A DNA stretch of 64,000 bases from Haemonchus contortus (taxonomy: Eukaryota; Nematoda; Chromadorea; Rhabditida; Trichostrongylidae): positions 43,236,666-43,300,665 of the forward strand of contig LS997565.1 in assembly GCA_000469685.2 (NCBI GenBank), read 5' to 3'. The notes beneath the pieces are model-generated. The model made no database searches, was not told where the DNA came from, and saw nothing but the letters and a program-made list of their open reading frames with translations. Below are positions 46,761-59,721 of the stretch, piece after piece. A program made the position numbers and the translations under genes. How positions within the stretch are numbered: position 1 is the first letter of the stretch; each line of letters begins with the position of its first letter.

Positions 46761-49459
46761 TTAATCATCAATTTGAGATAGTGCAAAACTAGTGTGAAGG
46801 TAAAGAAAAACAAAGCAGCCAACACCGACGCCAACTACGGTGCCCGTTGAGCAACTGATTTTCCAAGAATATATTTCATCGAATACCTGCGGGCCTGACT
46901 GTGGGGTGCTACTACAAATTTCCCCAGTTTCAACTGATTGCTTTCTAATAGGTGGGTGATATGAAGGCATTCTGTTTTTGTTCATGATATCGACACTAAT
47001 CCTGATAACAGCAGAACAGAACCATAACGTTCAATTACTATATTACTCACCCATTGGTGGAAAGGAAATTTTATCATATGGCGAGAAACTTTTGCCATTC
47101 CTGACACAGTCATACTGAAATGAAATTTTTGGACACTTTTAATCTCTATAATAGGCAAAAAATAAATACAATATATTAAAAAGCTTCAGCCATTTTTCCT
47201 CTCAGTTTGAGGCTCGAAATTGTTGTGTCAAATTCAAAGGTTCCCATTGGCAAAAAAGGTCACTGCTGGGACAAGCTATGCTCCAGCCTCTGTCTGGCCT
47301 CGCCTCGTGCCATACTGTTTCTCGCCCCTGGTCCACACAGCCTTGTTAGTATATCCTCAGGTTTTGGGATGATTTCATGCCCGTGTCAATTCCACAGCAT
47401 GCTCATTGGGCATGATATTGTTACTAAAACAAACCTGGTTAGGCCTGAAGTACGGAGCATCCGTCTCCAGTAGCATGTATCGTAAAGGAAGTCGTTTCAA
47501 GACATCATATTTCTCCTTGTCGTTATGCTCCCACGAGGAAATGACTGATGTAAAACCTTAACATTTCTCATCATTATAGGAATAATTCCGCTAGCGAAAT
47601 GATTGATAAGTTTTAAACTAAAAAAAACTGAAAGCTCACCAGCAAAAATGTTATAAAATTCATTTATAGACTTGAAAGATCAAGACGAGAACAACGTTTC
47701 AAACGAAGACTTACCAAAACGAACATTACTGAACCTTCGCAACCACTTCAACGCCACATCCCAGTTTTCAGTGAAACAGTGACGATGAATGTTATGATAA
47801 CGGGATATTTCCTGGAACTATCAGCAATCACTACTGTATTGCAAGTAGATGTTCTGTAAAAGGACCTGATAGCAAGGAGCAAAACCACGAGGAGTATAAA
47901 TGAGGGACTATACTATAAATGAGGAACTACGCAAGCGATTATTATTGAAGAGAAGTTCACAGAAAAAGAATCTGGCCTTGTTTACACTCTGAACCCACCG
48001 CTTCATCTAGGGCCTCTAGGCATGTTTCTTCTGCATTGAGCGTTCCCCTAGGGCCAGAACGACAATGAATAACTATAGGGAGGTCGTAGGCTTTTGCGAG
48101 AGACAACTGCGTCATGAACACTTCTTTCTGCACTTTCGGATCTCCTTCGCTCCTAAAAGTGGAATTTTTCAAGAGATCCTAGGAATCCATTATGACTACG
48201 AGCTGATTTACAATATTTTAAAAAGGACACCTCGATGTATGAGGAAGTCTGTTGGTTGATTCGGACACTTACCTCATGTAGTCGATCCCACACTCTCCGA
48301 TCGCCAATAATTTGTACTTCTCTCGTTCTTCAATCAACCGGATCAACGTGTTTCGAATCTTAAACAACTCGTGGAATATGAGACAAGGTTCTTGACATCG
48401 AGTAAATATCATATAACAATTTTCGGCTAAAATTCTATAAAACATCATTCATTTTCTGATCACTGCAAAAATGAAAAGAAAAATTAAGACTAGCTGAACG
48501 CGGTAAGAAACGCAACTGCTTGAATGACAAGTCCTTTCCTGCTACGAGTTGATGAGCGAGTACTTTTGTCATTTAGGGAATCGAAATTGATAGATTATGG
48601 AAGAAAATCAAAAAGGAAGAAAGGAAAGCGCTTGAAATTAGTGGAAGGTTTGATAAAGTCTCGTTCATCTCTCATTTACTGCCGTGGAGAGAGTAATACA
48701 GTTTACAGGCACGCGAAGAATGCACAGAAAACCCAGCAAATGACACCTTTTGCATTCGAAACGATACCGTTTTCATTGTACCCCGCAGTCATAAGATGGT
48801 TAATTGGTTTGGAACTGGGTTTGATCCAACAATACATATATTTTTATTTTATTTTTTTAACATATATCATGTAACTTTTCACCAATTACAAGGAAATCTC
48901 ACCGTGTTTTGGTAACCTGTAGCGAAATGGGGGTGACAGCCGTATGTCGCGCCCAACACCGCTTGGTCCTAAAACTGGCATCTGATCAGTTCGAGGATAA
49001 CACCTACTTCACCACGTACCTAGGGCTACTCAACAAAGCACAACCTAACCTGCACTTGCTCTTGTATCCATGCAGGATCATACTGTGAGTTGTCACAGCT
49101 TTCAGTGAAGAGCGACGGATCAATAAAGTTTGGTATGCACCCTAAACACATCGGTAGTGGGTAAGAAACTTCGAATATTTATATATCTGCGGAATAAAAC
49201 GATACAGGGTCCAATGTGTAAGCTCGAAAAAAATTTACCGGAAAAGTAGTTATGCCAAATCGGTTGCAAGGAACCTCTCCATATCGCCAAGTTCCCATTA
49301 CATTTATTGTAGATAAAGTCGAGGTGACAGTGTGAATCAATATATGGCTGGATTACGTCCCTCCGAATCTACAAATGACCAAATAAGATAACTGTATTGT
49401 GATTGGAGACCATAAATAGGGCTTGCTACGCAAATATCAATCAACTGTTTCGCAACATT
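46761..49459 (-). CDS. TatD-family metal-dependent nuclease (TATDN2-like)
   Basis: Exons: 49430-49459 (tentative), 49239-49368, 49050-49141, 48903-48968, 48273-48358, 47999-48152, 47715-47811, 47435-47556, 47051-47114, 46887-46971, 46761-46788. All phases agree; about 317 residues. The metal-binding set of the TatD fold is complete: YIDSHCHLDF, GCHPHFA, IGECGID, LPIVIHCR, HRHCFT and LLETDAPYF. PNFIDPSLF and the order of blocks resemble the TATDN2 branch. TatD enzymes are Mg-dependent DNases with roles in DNA repair and apoptotic DNA degradation (family knowledge). Several introns end in AAG. The N-terminal start is upstream of 49459 and unresolved; the last three exons are less conserved than the core. 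Confidence 0.88.
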
Positions 49460-49499
49460 CTAAAAGAACAAATCGATATATTTCTTTTGAACATAATTA

Positions 49500-49910
49500 T
49501 TAGTGGTTGATCATAGCTCCGTCCACCTCAGTGCAAACCCTCAGGCTCCGTCCACTATAAAAACTTAGCCACTCATCTTCTAACTGCTCCTAACCATTTC
49601 AACCGCATTCTAGAAAGTTTTTGAAGGGATGATTTTTGATTCTAGCCCCGTTTTTCCGTGCCAACTCCGCCCAATCCGAGGACTTAACCGCATTTGATCC
49701 AACCTCTGAACACCTTTCCTGTGTTCTAGAACATTTCTTAACAGAGCTACGAAATTTTCATCGAAGTTCCGCCCACTTTAGTACAAAACCCGCCCACTAC
49801 GGGCATTTAACCATATTTTTTCCATTACCTTTGAACACTTTTTTCCCGCATTCTAGAAAGTTTCTGAACAGAGCTATGGAATTTTGATCTAAGCCCCAAA
49901 CATCATGGGC
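49500..49910 (+). repeat. ~120-bp degenerate tandem repeat
   Basis: Three units centred near 49610, 49728 and 49850 share TTCTAGAAAGTTTCTGAACAG-like blocks followed by AAATTTT-GAT-AAG and CCGCCCAC motifs. The array lies just upstream of the first identified nuclease exon. Repeated CCGCCCAC boxes continue to about 50055. Confidence 0.65.
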
Positions 49911-50180
49911 GGGGCTTCGCTAAGCTTGCACGTGCCCAGCACGCATAAGGCCTTGCTCACACTTTTTATATTTTTCTTCTGGCCTCGACACCTTGTTGAA
50001 TGAAGTTTGGACTTCTTTGGAAAGCACCGCCCACTGCGAGAATGCTCCGCCCACCGCCGAGTGTCTCCTTCAGCTCACTTATTGACCCATCCCTCACTTT
50101 TGCCCATTTTTTCTCGGCGTCAGGGCGTCATGAAACCTAACAAATAATTTTTTGCCCATGACACCGTTACTGAGAGGGGA

Positions 50181-53100
50181 TTAATCAGACGATACGATAG
50201 ATGCGATCCAATCCTTGATAGAAGATTTTTTATCGAGCAAAGTTGCAAACCGAGTACAGTGATCGCAACAACGACAGCTGCTTCCTGCACTGATTTGGCA
50301 GAAAATCTGCTATTAACTACAAAAACAAAGAATTTTCAAAAAGAGGAAAACTGAACATCAAGTGCAAGATAAGCAAGAAATGAATGTAACATCTGATAAA
50401 TTCTTCATAGCGGAACTTCCAGAAGAGAAACGAAGTATAACCACTGAGAAAAGAACTAAACAAGATCGAAGAAACGCAGCGTTAACTCACATTTCTGTAC
50501 GAATGATCCCTTCTTCTATTGATAACAACGCAACCGTTCGTGATCTGAAAGGAGAAGGATAGGGATTAAGGAAGGAAAAAAAGTTAGTGCAAAGAACACC
50601 GCTGTAAGCGAGTCATTCTCAGCAAACTCAAATTATTCATGCTTCAATCTTGTCATGGACATTGGAGCGCCCTGCTCAATCGTTTACCTGTCTAATGCAC
50701 ATACAACCGAGTACAGGGTGCTACTCTTTTAGCATATAGGCCTCTAGCATCGATCCACGGTAAACAGTACAATTCTGTTGATATGTAGGTTGCTCATACA
50801 ATGATTATGCTTTGAATGGACGTTGCTGATTGTTCAAAACCATAGGATAGACATTTGTTGATTCAAAATGAACAACAAGGTCAAGCAAAGAACGGAGTTC
50901 TGGAGGTTCTCATGTTCTTACATCATGAAATGAATCGTATATCCACGCTGAACAATCAACCTCAAGGAGGGCCGAATTCAATAATAAAGCATTATTCCAG
51001 ATCTCATAATGGAACTTACTCCTCTTACAGTTTCCAGACTCCCAACATCGGGAAGAACAACGCTTCCTGTTGCAGTCTAAAAGAGGGAAGAAACAGAATA
51101 TTATATACAAGTAGAATATGTTATACTTGCTGGATGAACGCTAGCTTTAATAAATTCTAGAGAATGGAATGTCCTTTGAATCGCATGATAATCAGTGCAT
51201 GATTTTGAGTGAAAATTGAATGTGATCCATTCCCACCGAATAAAAAATCATTGTTTTTTTGAGTCGTCTTTCAAAAAGCATATTAGGTAGCTTACAGACA
51301 GCTTGATTCACCGAGATTTTCAAGAACCTTCTAAAGGTCAATTGGCATATGCTGATAAGATTCGCCCTATTCTTCTAGAAGATCCAAGACAAAATAAAGA
51401 GTAAGGAACTCACATCGTCGTAGTCTTTGTGAGTTTCTGTCGATGTGAGGTCATCCGATGTCTAAAGTAGATATCAAGAAGACCTGGTTTTCAAACAATA
51501 GCGAAGTGTACCAAAAATGGATTTATTTCAGAGGCTCGTTCAACAAACATTCATGGAAACACTACCCCTATCACCTTATATTGAGGATCAACTTCAAAAT
51601 ACTCATAAATCACAAAAAAAGAAGTTCAGGAAAGTCAGTACTTTAATAAAGTACTAACGCTTCAAGATAGCAGGGCCCTACCTCTGAAATCCGTCTTCTA
51701 CTGTGCTGGGATAACTGCATAGCTTCGATATCCGACTGAAACAATGAATTCTTCACTATTCAGCACGGAACATTCACAACTACTGACTAACTAACAATTA
51801 TAGTTTCAAACTTGAGATCTTCTGCTCGACTTACGCCAGACTCTTTGCCAGGATGATGTGGAGAATATTGTAAGCTACTTTCATTTTCGACTTTCTTTGA
51901 GGACCATGCTCTAGACAGCAGAATATTGTCGTCTTCTCTATAATTTAAGTAGCTCCGAAATCTTCCCAAAAACAGGACGTAACCACCTTTTATCCTCCCA
52001 TTCCTTCTTTTTTCTCGAAGTTTGTTCAAAAGAGCACATAAAAGTTGAACAAATGAAACAGTAGTGTATAAGCAAAACTAACTTTTGACCTTTGCAGATG
52101 GCTGTTGCATTGGTACTGTCGTCATCTGGTGGTTCTTCTTGGGGAACTCGCAGAACCGATCTGATGCAAACTGTTTCTTTTAAAAAGAAATAAGTAGGAA
52201 CAATAAAAAGTGATGGACAAAGAATAATAAGAACCGACTGGTATAAGAATTAAAAACAATACTCTCGTCTACAATAGAAAATTTCAGGGATATAAGACAC
52301 AGAATCATCCTTGAAAAAGAAACCAGCCCTGAATCTGAGCGCTCCGTTTATTCAGGACAACCTTCGCGGTTTTCGAATCACATTGAAGTGTTTCATTTTT
52401 GCACACCAATATTCTCTTGAACCGCCTCCCTATACAATCACAAAGTCACATAGCTCCTTTTGGGACCACACACTGGGAAAACGATTGCGCCACCCGTAGT
52501 GTGTACATTAAGTATACCCATGTCACCAATTGCTGGCAATATTCGAAACAAATTCCCATCTCACTATGAAGGTGGGTTAACAAGATGAGAATTAACAATA
52601 CTGGAGCAGTGGTACTGTGGGAGCATTTGCAACATCAAGCAATAATGTAAAAGAAATGACTGACTTTTGTCTGATGCAGATATCTGTTGCATTGGCACTT
52701 TCACCACCTACTGGCTCGTCGTTAGGCACTTGTAACAGCCTGCTGAACGCGAATCCACTCTTTTCGACAAGAATTCAGAAACCAGTAAAAACAAATGAAA
52801 CTAATGAAAAGACAGACGAAGAGAATAAGAAGCTGTCAAGGAATCAGCGATGGAGAAAAAAAGCAACATGAGTGACTCACATCTGAGCACCAGAAAAGGT
52901 TAAATTTTCCTGCTTTTGAATAAGAGAAGGATGCTTCCGCGTAGGTTCCACTTCCAAAATTTGCTTTGGAGAAGGTCTGAAAAAGAGATCCTTCCCTATA
53001 AGAAGCTCTTTTTCAAAAAAAAAAGCTGAAGAAGAAATGATAGAGCTCACATTGGAGGGTCACTAGTTCTGGGTGATAGCTTTTTATGCTGAAGCTTGTT

Positions 53101-55439
53101 AATGTAAAGAGGCTGGTCAGGATGTTTCTTCCTTTTTCCTATATAAATTTACACACATAGCTCATTATATTCCAATCTTAAAATGTGTGAAGAAGAGACG
53201 CAAAAAGAAAAATATCGAACCCACTTTCCTTGCTTATGGAATCGACTGATGGAGATGACTGTGGAGATGAGGAGCTGGATGCGCCCGGTGGAGACTGCTT
53301 AAACTTGAGGTAACAGGAAACAATGGACAATATTCGTGGCAAAAAAAGATTAACACAACTATTATCTTCGCAGCAAAGGAAACCTACCTCGCAATGACCT
53401 TGCAAAGACTCTTAAAAAGCAAGCGTCTTAAGGTACAAAAAACACCGAAAATAGAAGACAGACCCCCTTAACGCTACCAGCTGGCGTGCTATTGACAGAT
53501 AAACTAGTACAAAATAAAACCTTCACTCACATACACATCATTGCCGACTGTAGCATCATTGCTGACTCCTGGTGAGGGCTCCTCGATATTCTGAAGAAAA
53601 AAATACGTTGGTTATCATTCAGCGTTCGTAAGGGAACCAACCTGCAATTCAGGAGTTTGCATCGTTTCGAGATCGTTGCCGTAAACGTAAGATTCCCAAA
53701 AATTCTGATAATGGTAAGATGTGGCTAAAACTGGTGGGGAGGAATGTTGAAGTGGCTGACTGTGAATAGGAACTAAATGTGGAAATGATTAATGATGCGA
53801 GCTTCACGTGGATTCCACACCACAATAAGGAAATTCCTGTGATTCATAAGAGCTCAACCAGCAGTTTTACCTGCTCCACATTCAAGACGACTACTGCATC
53901 AAAAAAGGAAGCAAAAATTGTTGTCACGAATACCCATCGCTCCCGGAATTATAGAGCGCTTAAAAAGGTAAAAAGGAAGAGCGTGTTTTCCAAAACAAAA
54001 CAGCCACGTAGATTTTCACGGCGAATGGTAGAAAAAGAAGGGGTGTATGCCTGACCGATATCATGGTTATTCCTGGCTACTGACCCGTTAGTAACCGAAC
54101 CGCAAAATGCGGCACCCGTGATTTACTTCCGTTCCACACCAAAAGTGGACAGGAAAGAGTCATCGTTGAAAAAATAGACGAATAAGCTTTTTAGATCAAG
54201 AAATATTGGCATAGTTATGCATAGAACACGCATAGTGAACATTGTAATTCTGTTCTGTGACACTAAAGCAAATGATGACAAAGCTATGGATAACAAATGC
54301 CACTGGTCTGCAGTCAAAATGTCAGATTGAGGATGCCTTTCGAAAGGTCGTGCTGCTGAAGTGTGATTCATACGTGCTGATTGGAGTTACTACACGAAAT
54401 CACATTTTGAGTGGTCATAAGTCATCGAATCATAGAAATAAAAAATTTGAAGACCTCTGATAATCCCTGATAACTACTCTTGATAAAAATGAATCAAAAA
54501 ATTTATGTAAGCTTCATTTTAATAGAAGAAATTTGTAATTTGATCGAAGCGAATGTATCACTTTGAGAAATTGGATTTCACCCCAATCAGCCACATCTTG
54601 TCCACCACAAGGGTCGTCTTTAAATTTGTGGCTTGAACAGGGGCTGATCACTGCAAGTCATTGTGTAGACCAAATATGCTTCAGGTATCTCGAGCCGGTG
54701 TAAATGACTGAACAAAATGCTGCGGCTAAAGCCGATCGAGACTCGTTTGGTGGCAGCCTAGTTATCATCGGCATCACTTTCACAACATACGCATCGATCG
54801 TGCTATGCGCCGATTACGCTCACACTTACATTAAAACTTAACATTAGCTCCTTATTTGGACATTAAAATGCTCTTTAATCGAAATCAAAATGAATCAAGG
54901 GAAAACAGGTACTTTGCTGCGTTTCGTTTCTGTGCCATGGAAGATCCATCTCGTCATTGAGCATACGGTAAACTGGTATAGATCTAAAAAGAACTGGAAC
55001 ATAACCAAAAAGCACTCGCAGTTGGCCGGACAAGGATTTAGGCTTTCAGTGAACTACTGGCCTGTTTAACTGATTGGATGGATTTTGTTTTTCGCGTTTG
55101 AAACGCGCTCTAGGGTTGGAGTATGGTGCCCAGCGGTGATCATACCGTGGTGTAAAAGGCTCATGAACATGATTGGACGGATACGGCTGTTGAAGGCAGT
55201 TTCTATATTGGAATCTCGACTGAGGAAACTGGGCAAAATCATCGCGCTGCCATGGCTGACGACAATATCGTGGATCATCAGGCCATGATCCATTGGAAAA
55301 GCCACCATTCTGAAGTACAGAAATCGAGGAAAATGAACCGATCCGAACCAACTTTTCATAACATACTGTCACTTACCCAGTGATAATTGTTCGGCACATC
55401 GTGGTACGGCCTGTACATGCTTGCAATTCGCAGTCGCAT
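50181..55439 (-). CDS. Uncharacterised low-complexity protein with phase-0 microexons
   Basis: Exons linked by phase: 55377-55439 (start MRLRIASMYRPYHD), 55071-55309, 54913-54983, 53642-53772, 53531-53590, 53225-53303, 53051-53138, 52881-52976, 52665-52742. After an unresolved stretch (51.9-52.2 kb) come 51835 up to about 51966, then phase-0 exons 51682-51735 (54 nt), 51414-51461 (48), 51029-51076 (48), 50491-50544 (54), and a last exon 50181-50309 with SSCRCCDHC. The N-terminal part is rich in Pro, Tyr, Arg, Asn and Gln; the middle has a Ser/Pro run and a basic RKRKKH patch that could be a nuclear signal. No domain recognised. A VPxDEP-xxxS-NAT-xIC block appears twice (52665-52742 and about 52085-52160). 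It may be two genes. Confidence 0.55.
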
Positions 55440-56610
55440 AAAAATCAATGTGTCACGTAGGAAGCGTCAGAAACACAACAAACTCCTGTAATCATTCGGA
55501 ATGGTGGCGGTGGTTCATTTCGTAGTTTGAGATGGAGCGGCAACGAAAGAAATCAGCCATACGCTTATGAAGAAGGCTTCGAAGGACAAGATGTTTATAG
55601 AGGGGGCTGGTGAGACGCTTCAAAATGAAAAGGAAACGTATCCTTGGTGTAACCCAACTCACGACTTGGACTACTCGAGACCTACGGTTGTCAGTTATCA
55701 TTACGTGAGAGTCTATCTAACCTCCACGTGGAGGGTATGAGAAGGACCGTATTCAGCAGTATAGGTAGCCTGATAACTGTAGAATCTCAAATAGCTCGAG
55801 TTGTGAATTGAATTGTGTTAGTCGAATTTTTCATTTGAGGATGTCTCACCGACGGTAGATGTACCTTATGTCAAATAGAACATTGAAGTACAGTTATCCG
55901 TTTTTTGATGAATGATCATACTTTTCCCGATCGACCGGATCATCTGATGTTTGTAGTCGAATAACATCCATAGCGGTGTCTATAAGCGCAGCTATCAAGA
56001 TCTATGATAAGGTCCAGAAAAATTGAAGTTGACGCACAAAAAAAGTCCCAGCCCTCAGTATCCCAGCCCTCAGTAAAACCTCCCAAACATGTTTATTGAG
56101 AGTTCGCTACGCCACGGAAGCATGCAAAGAACTTTAGACACATTTTCGGCGATACGCCAGGAACACGACTTGTACCAGTAATCTTGGAGAGATTTGAATG
56201 CATATTTGGTTACACAATGACTTGCAGGTTCAGTAAATGTTCACGTCGATACCTTTGTCTACCCTCAAAGTTCAATTCCAAAGACGTACCACTAAATGTA
56301 TGGGAGGATCCGTTGGTATATGGGAAAATCTGACGGTCCCCACACTAAACGAGTATTGCTAACTGTCCGCGCCCTTCATTGCATATCGCTATGCCGAGCA
56401 CATTAGGTCCTTATCATAACACAATACGTAAATGTGGCAAATAGGGTTAATAAACTGATAATATTTTTCTTCTCAAAAGGGGAAAAAGAGCTCAAAAACA
56501 CTTCATTTATATGATACGATAAAAACGGCCAAAAGTTATTTTTCTTTTCAGTTACATGAGCGTTTATAGGTTAGAATATAAAGGAGAGCAGATATCCACC
56601 TGGCATATAT
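55440..56610. other. Intergenic, no gene recognised
   Basis: Between two minus-strand genes. No phase-linked exons, repeats or RNA genes supported. Confidence 0.4.
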
Positions 56611-58746
56611 CTACAGCCGTTTGCCGCTGACAGTAGAAAGGGCATTTTGAACATCGAGAAGACTGTCGATTTGCTTTTTAGTAGCCAGGTGCAGAATTGA
56701 TTCGCCAAAACTATCCCCATTTCTCAATTCTCACCAAAAACGGACCGAAAAAAAAGAAAAATGAAGGAGTTTGGAATACTGAAACAATTCCATGATGCTC
56801 ACCGCGGACTTTACTTTTTATTATTGTTGCACGACCGGTGTCCAGGTATATGACTTCCAAACCTTCGAAAAGAAAATCTTATAAAGTATTAAGTTACAAA
56901 ATGTGAGGCTTCGAACTAAACAATAATAACAGGATGGCAAAAAGTCAATAGTTATATTTCAAAAACATTGTTTTTTTTTCAATTTTACAAAAATTCTCAA
57001 TCATTTACATGCTGACCACGAAATGGTATTAACCTGACCTACAAATATAAATCACTCTAAAGAAAAAAAATTGATTTTCTCTTGAGGTGAATATTTGAAA
57101 TACCCAAACACAGTAACTTAGTTGCCAACTCATTGAAGATAATATTAGGATTTATAATTTCTTAATGGAACAATTTCTTAGAAAAAATGAAAGCAAACTT
57201 CTAAACACTTATCAAATCAAATGAGAAGACCGTTATGGGTTAGCAATCCGAAATTCACCGTGAAGTTTGAATAGAAAAATCACAGAAAATCCAAGAAAAG
57301 AAGTAATTCCAGAAATTTGATAAGGATGGAAATGCGCGGCGTCACCATGAACCCCTTATTGATCGCGTCAGCTTCGATCCATGTAGATCAAATCGCTACC
57401 GAATCAGGCAAAAATAGAGTTAGGTAAAAACAAAGAAACACATTTCCGCCCTCTCTTTTACGCTCTTCAACCTAAATAGTATCCCACCAGTTGATTCCAT
57501 CTTCTCCACCCAATTCTCTCCCACCTAGCCAGCACTTCACCCACGGGAGACGGGCGTTAGGAACGATTTCGGGTAATCGATTTGCCGCACGCGGCTGTCG
57601 CGGACCACTCATTCGCCGTTGCTACAGCTCTAGCACCCTTCATAGTGCTCAATCGATAGGCAATCATTATTTTATGCATAATTCTATTATTAGTACTTTC
57701 ATTCTTGTATTTCTTACCTACTGCTGCATCCTGCTACACTCCTTCGCGCGCGCACCCCTCTCACCGCGACGCGACCATTCCGTACCTAACGCACCACACC
57801 CCTTCACCCACCTTGTCGTCTCTGTTGTCTTCTATCGTCTTCTATCCTCTAACCTAACTTCACATTTTTGATCAGAAAACTCTGTGCCCGTACCCCATTT
57901 CAGAAACTTTTCTTCGCGCAGCGGAATTGATTCGGCTGGTTCCACATCGGTAAAAGCTGTTGAAAAGTAATCTGCACGTATTTGTTCCCTTCGCATTTTT
58001 TTTGGATTTTTTACATTTTCAATCAAGAGATATCTTTTTTGAGTTGTCCTCGAACAATTCTGCTAAAGAAGAGTAAGCCCATGAGCATCTCCAACATTGG
58101 TGGTAAACTATACTAGTGGCAGCTCGCCAGCTCGAAATAGACAAACAGCAAACAGTCGGAGAGCTACTCAATATACCTTCGAAGGAAGTATACTGTAGCA
58201 ATCGAGATGTTTTTGATTTCAGGCCGGTCGGGCCACGTCACAGTACGATGTAATACCACTGGCTGAGAATCAGATGGTTGATAAATTGAACCGTTCTGTC
58301 ATCTCTAGTAGTTGCCACGAAGAACTAGTATATTCTTTCATATTACAGTGTTGAGCTACCGCTCCCGGTACTTGAGATACGCCCAAGGAAGTAGTATACT
58401 GTAGCAATCGAACTGTTCTCGAGTTGAGGCCAATCGGGCCGCTGAGTGGTTTAGCAACATAACAAATATGCGGTACCAAATAGTTAAGCTCGAAGAGATG
58501 GTTATGATTACCTGAACGTAATGCTACCCTACTTGTGGGAATCCAGATGGTTGAAGACTTTAGCCATTCAACAATCTCTACTATTCGCCACAAATGATCA
58601 GTAGATGCACAAACAAATCCAAATAAATTTTCAAGACCTTGCCACGATGGCGAAAGACTTTGCACGTTACCAGCTGCGTGCACACAAGTGTCTATCGCCG
58701 CTGAATTCAGCTGGAAATTCTCGACACAAAAATTTCGAACAAAATC
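56611..58746 (-). CDS. Uncharacterised protein (3' part of gene)
   Basis: Five exons in phase: 58512-58746, 58360-58441, 57894-57988, 56803-56862, 56611-56729 (stop at 56611). They encode about 198 residues. The first block reads NSAAIDTCVHAAGN ... GLENLFGFVCASTDHLW, which faintly recalls short-chain dehydrogenase order but lacks a visible catalytic YxxxK. Later come EQFDCYSILLPWAYLKYRER, GLEVIYLDTGRATIIKSK and a terminal GESILHLATKK, which looks like a single ankyrin-type helix. I cannot assign a family. The start lies above 58746. Introns 57989-58359 and 56863-57893 are long, and the former holds a decayed copy of the neighbouring exon. Confidence 0.55.
58180..58262 (-). pseudogene. Decayed duplicate of the 58360-58441 exon
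   Basis: The block containing CGATTGCTACAGTATACT and its flanks repeats the exon 180 bp away (58360-58441) in the same orientation. In the reading frame of the live exon the copy has an early stop (CCG GCC TGA), and it can be skipped with phases intact. This suggests local tandem duplication followed by decay. Confidence 0.55.
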
Positions 58747-59721
58747 CTAAAGAAAATTAGAGTACCTTATTTTTCATGCTAACAAAATATCATAGCAGAT
58801 CTTTCGCGAGCGAATACTGCCTTGAAATGAAGCGTAGGACATAAAATATTTATGTAATACCTTGTATCATCGGAATTTTACAAATACATGAGATTAAAAT
58901 GTGACTGACAAATTGAGAATGATAATCGAATTCAAATTGTAATAAATTTCAGAATTTTATAACATAGTCTGACTGCTTTTACACTTAAGGTGTCAACGTT
59001 GTTCATTTAGCTGACACTTCGGACGTGTTCATCAAAATGAGGATATTTGTTTCTAGCGGGTAAACATAGTTGCATATCAAGCAAGAAATTTATAACAAAT
59101 AACTATCTTTGGGCACACGACCGAAATCTTAGCCAAGTCGAGTTCTTTGACACCTCCCCGCCGTAAAAACAATCAAATTGAGAAGAGTAATTCAGCTGAA
59201 AACAGAGATCGAAACGAAATGAGCATAGCATAGTACGGTACAGTGCTGCAAGCAAACACATATAGTAAGGCGTTAAGGCGACAAATCTTGTGTAATGAGT
59301 TTCTAATTGCACACGTCAATATTCGTTAGAATGAGCATATTTACGGCCATCAAAAAGAACTTAGGTACACATTTAGCAAGCAAATTGTAAACAAATAATG
59401 TACTAACATACAAAAATATACCACGTTTCGGTTCAACCGACTCTACTTTGCACTATACAACAGGAAGACCTGAGACAGAACGCTACAAATGATGTTCATT
59501 AGCAGTTCTGATTTCCTGAAAAAGAGTATTTATTTATAAGGAACCGCACTTTTGTATTTTATCAAGTACTCAACCAAGAAACAAATCGTTCTTACTTTTT
59601 TCTTCTATGGGCAAGAATGGTAATCTTGAGTCACATTCTCCAAAACATATTACACATTCCCACTAACACCTATGACTCGTTTTGTTTAGGTTACAAATAT
59701 TCTAAAATATTCTTCTAAATA
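58747..59721. other. No gene recognised; likely holds 5' exons of the preceding gene
   Basis: AT-rich. The incomplete gene at 56.6-58.7 kb should continue into this stretch, but I found no exon linked by phase. Confidence 0.35.

Noticed and set aside
47200..47430. Reading through the donor after the nuclease ETDAPYF motif to an early stop at 47375
   Set aside because: Splicing to 47051-47114 and onward gives four exons in consistent phase, so the longer model is preferred.
48524..48874. 116-codon plus-strand open frame
   Set aside because: Falls wholly within an intron of the nuclease gene and is low complexity at its end.
53405..53440. Possible 23-nt microexon (SLCKVIA) in the uncharacterised 50-55 kb gene
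   Set aside because: Including it breaks phase with the next exon; skipping it keeps the frame.
57491..57871. 126-codon plus-strand open frame with a hydrophobic stretch
   Set aside because: Lies opposite a minus-strand gene's intron and exon region and has no recognisable domain; hydrophobic run is from T-rich sequence.
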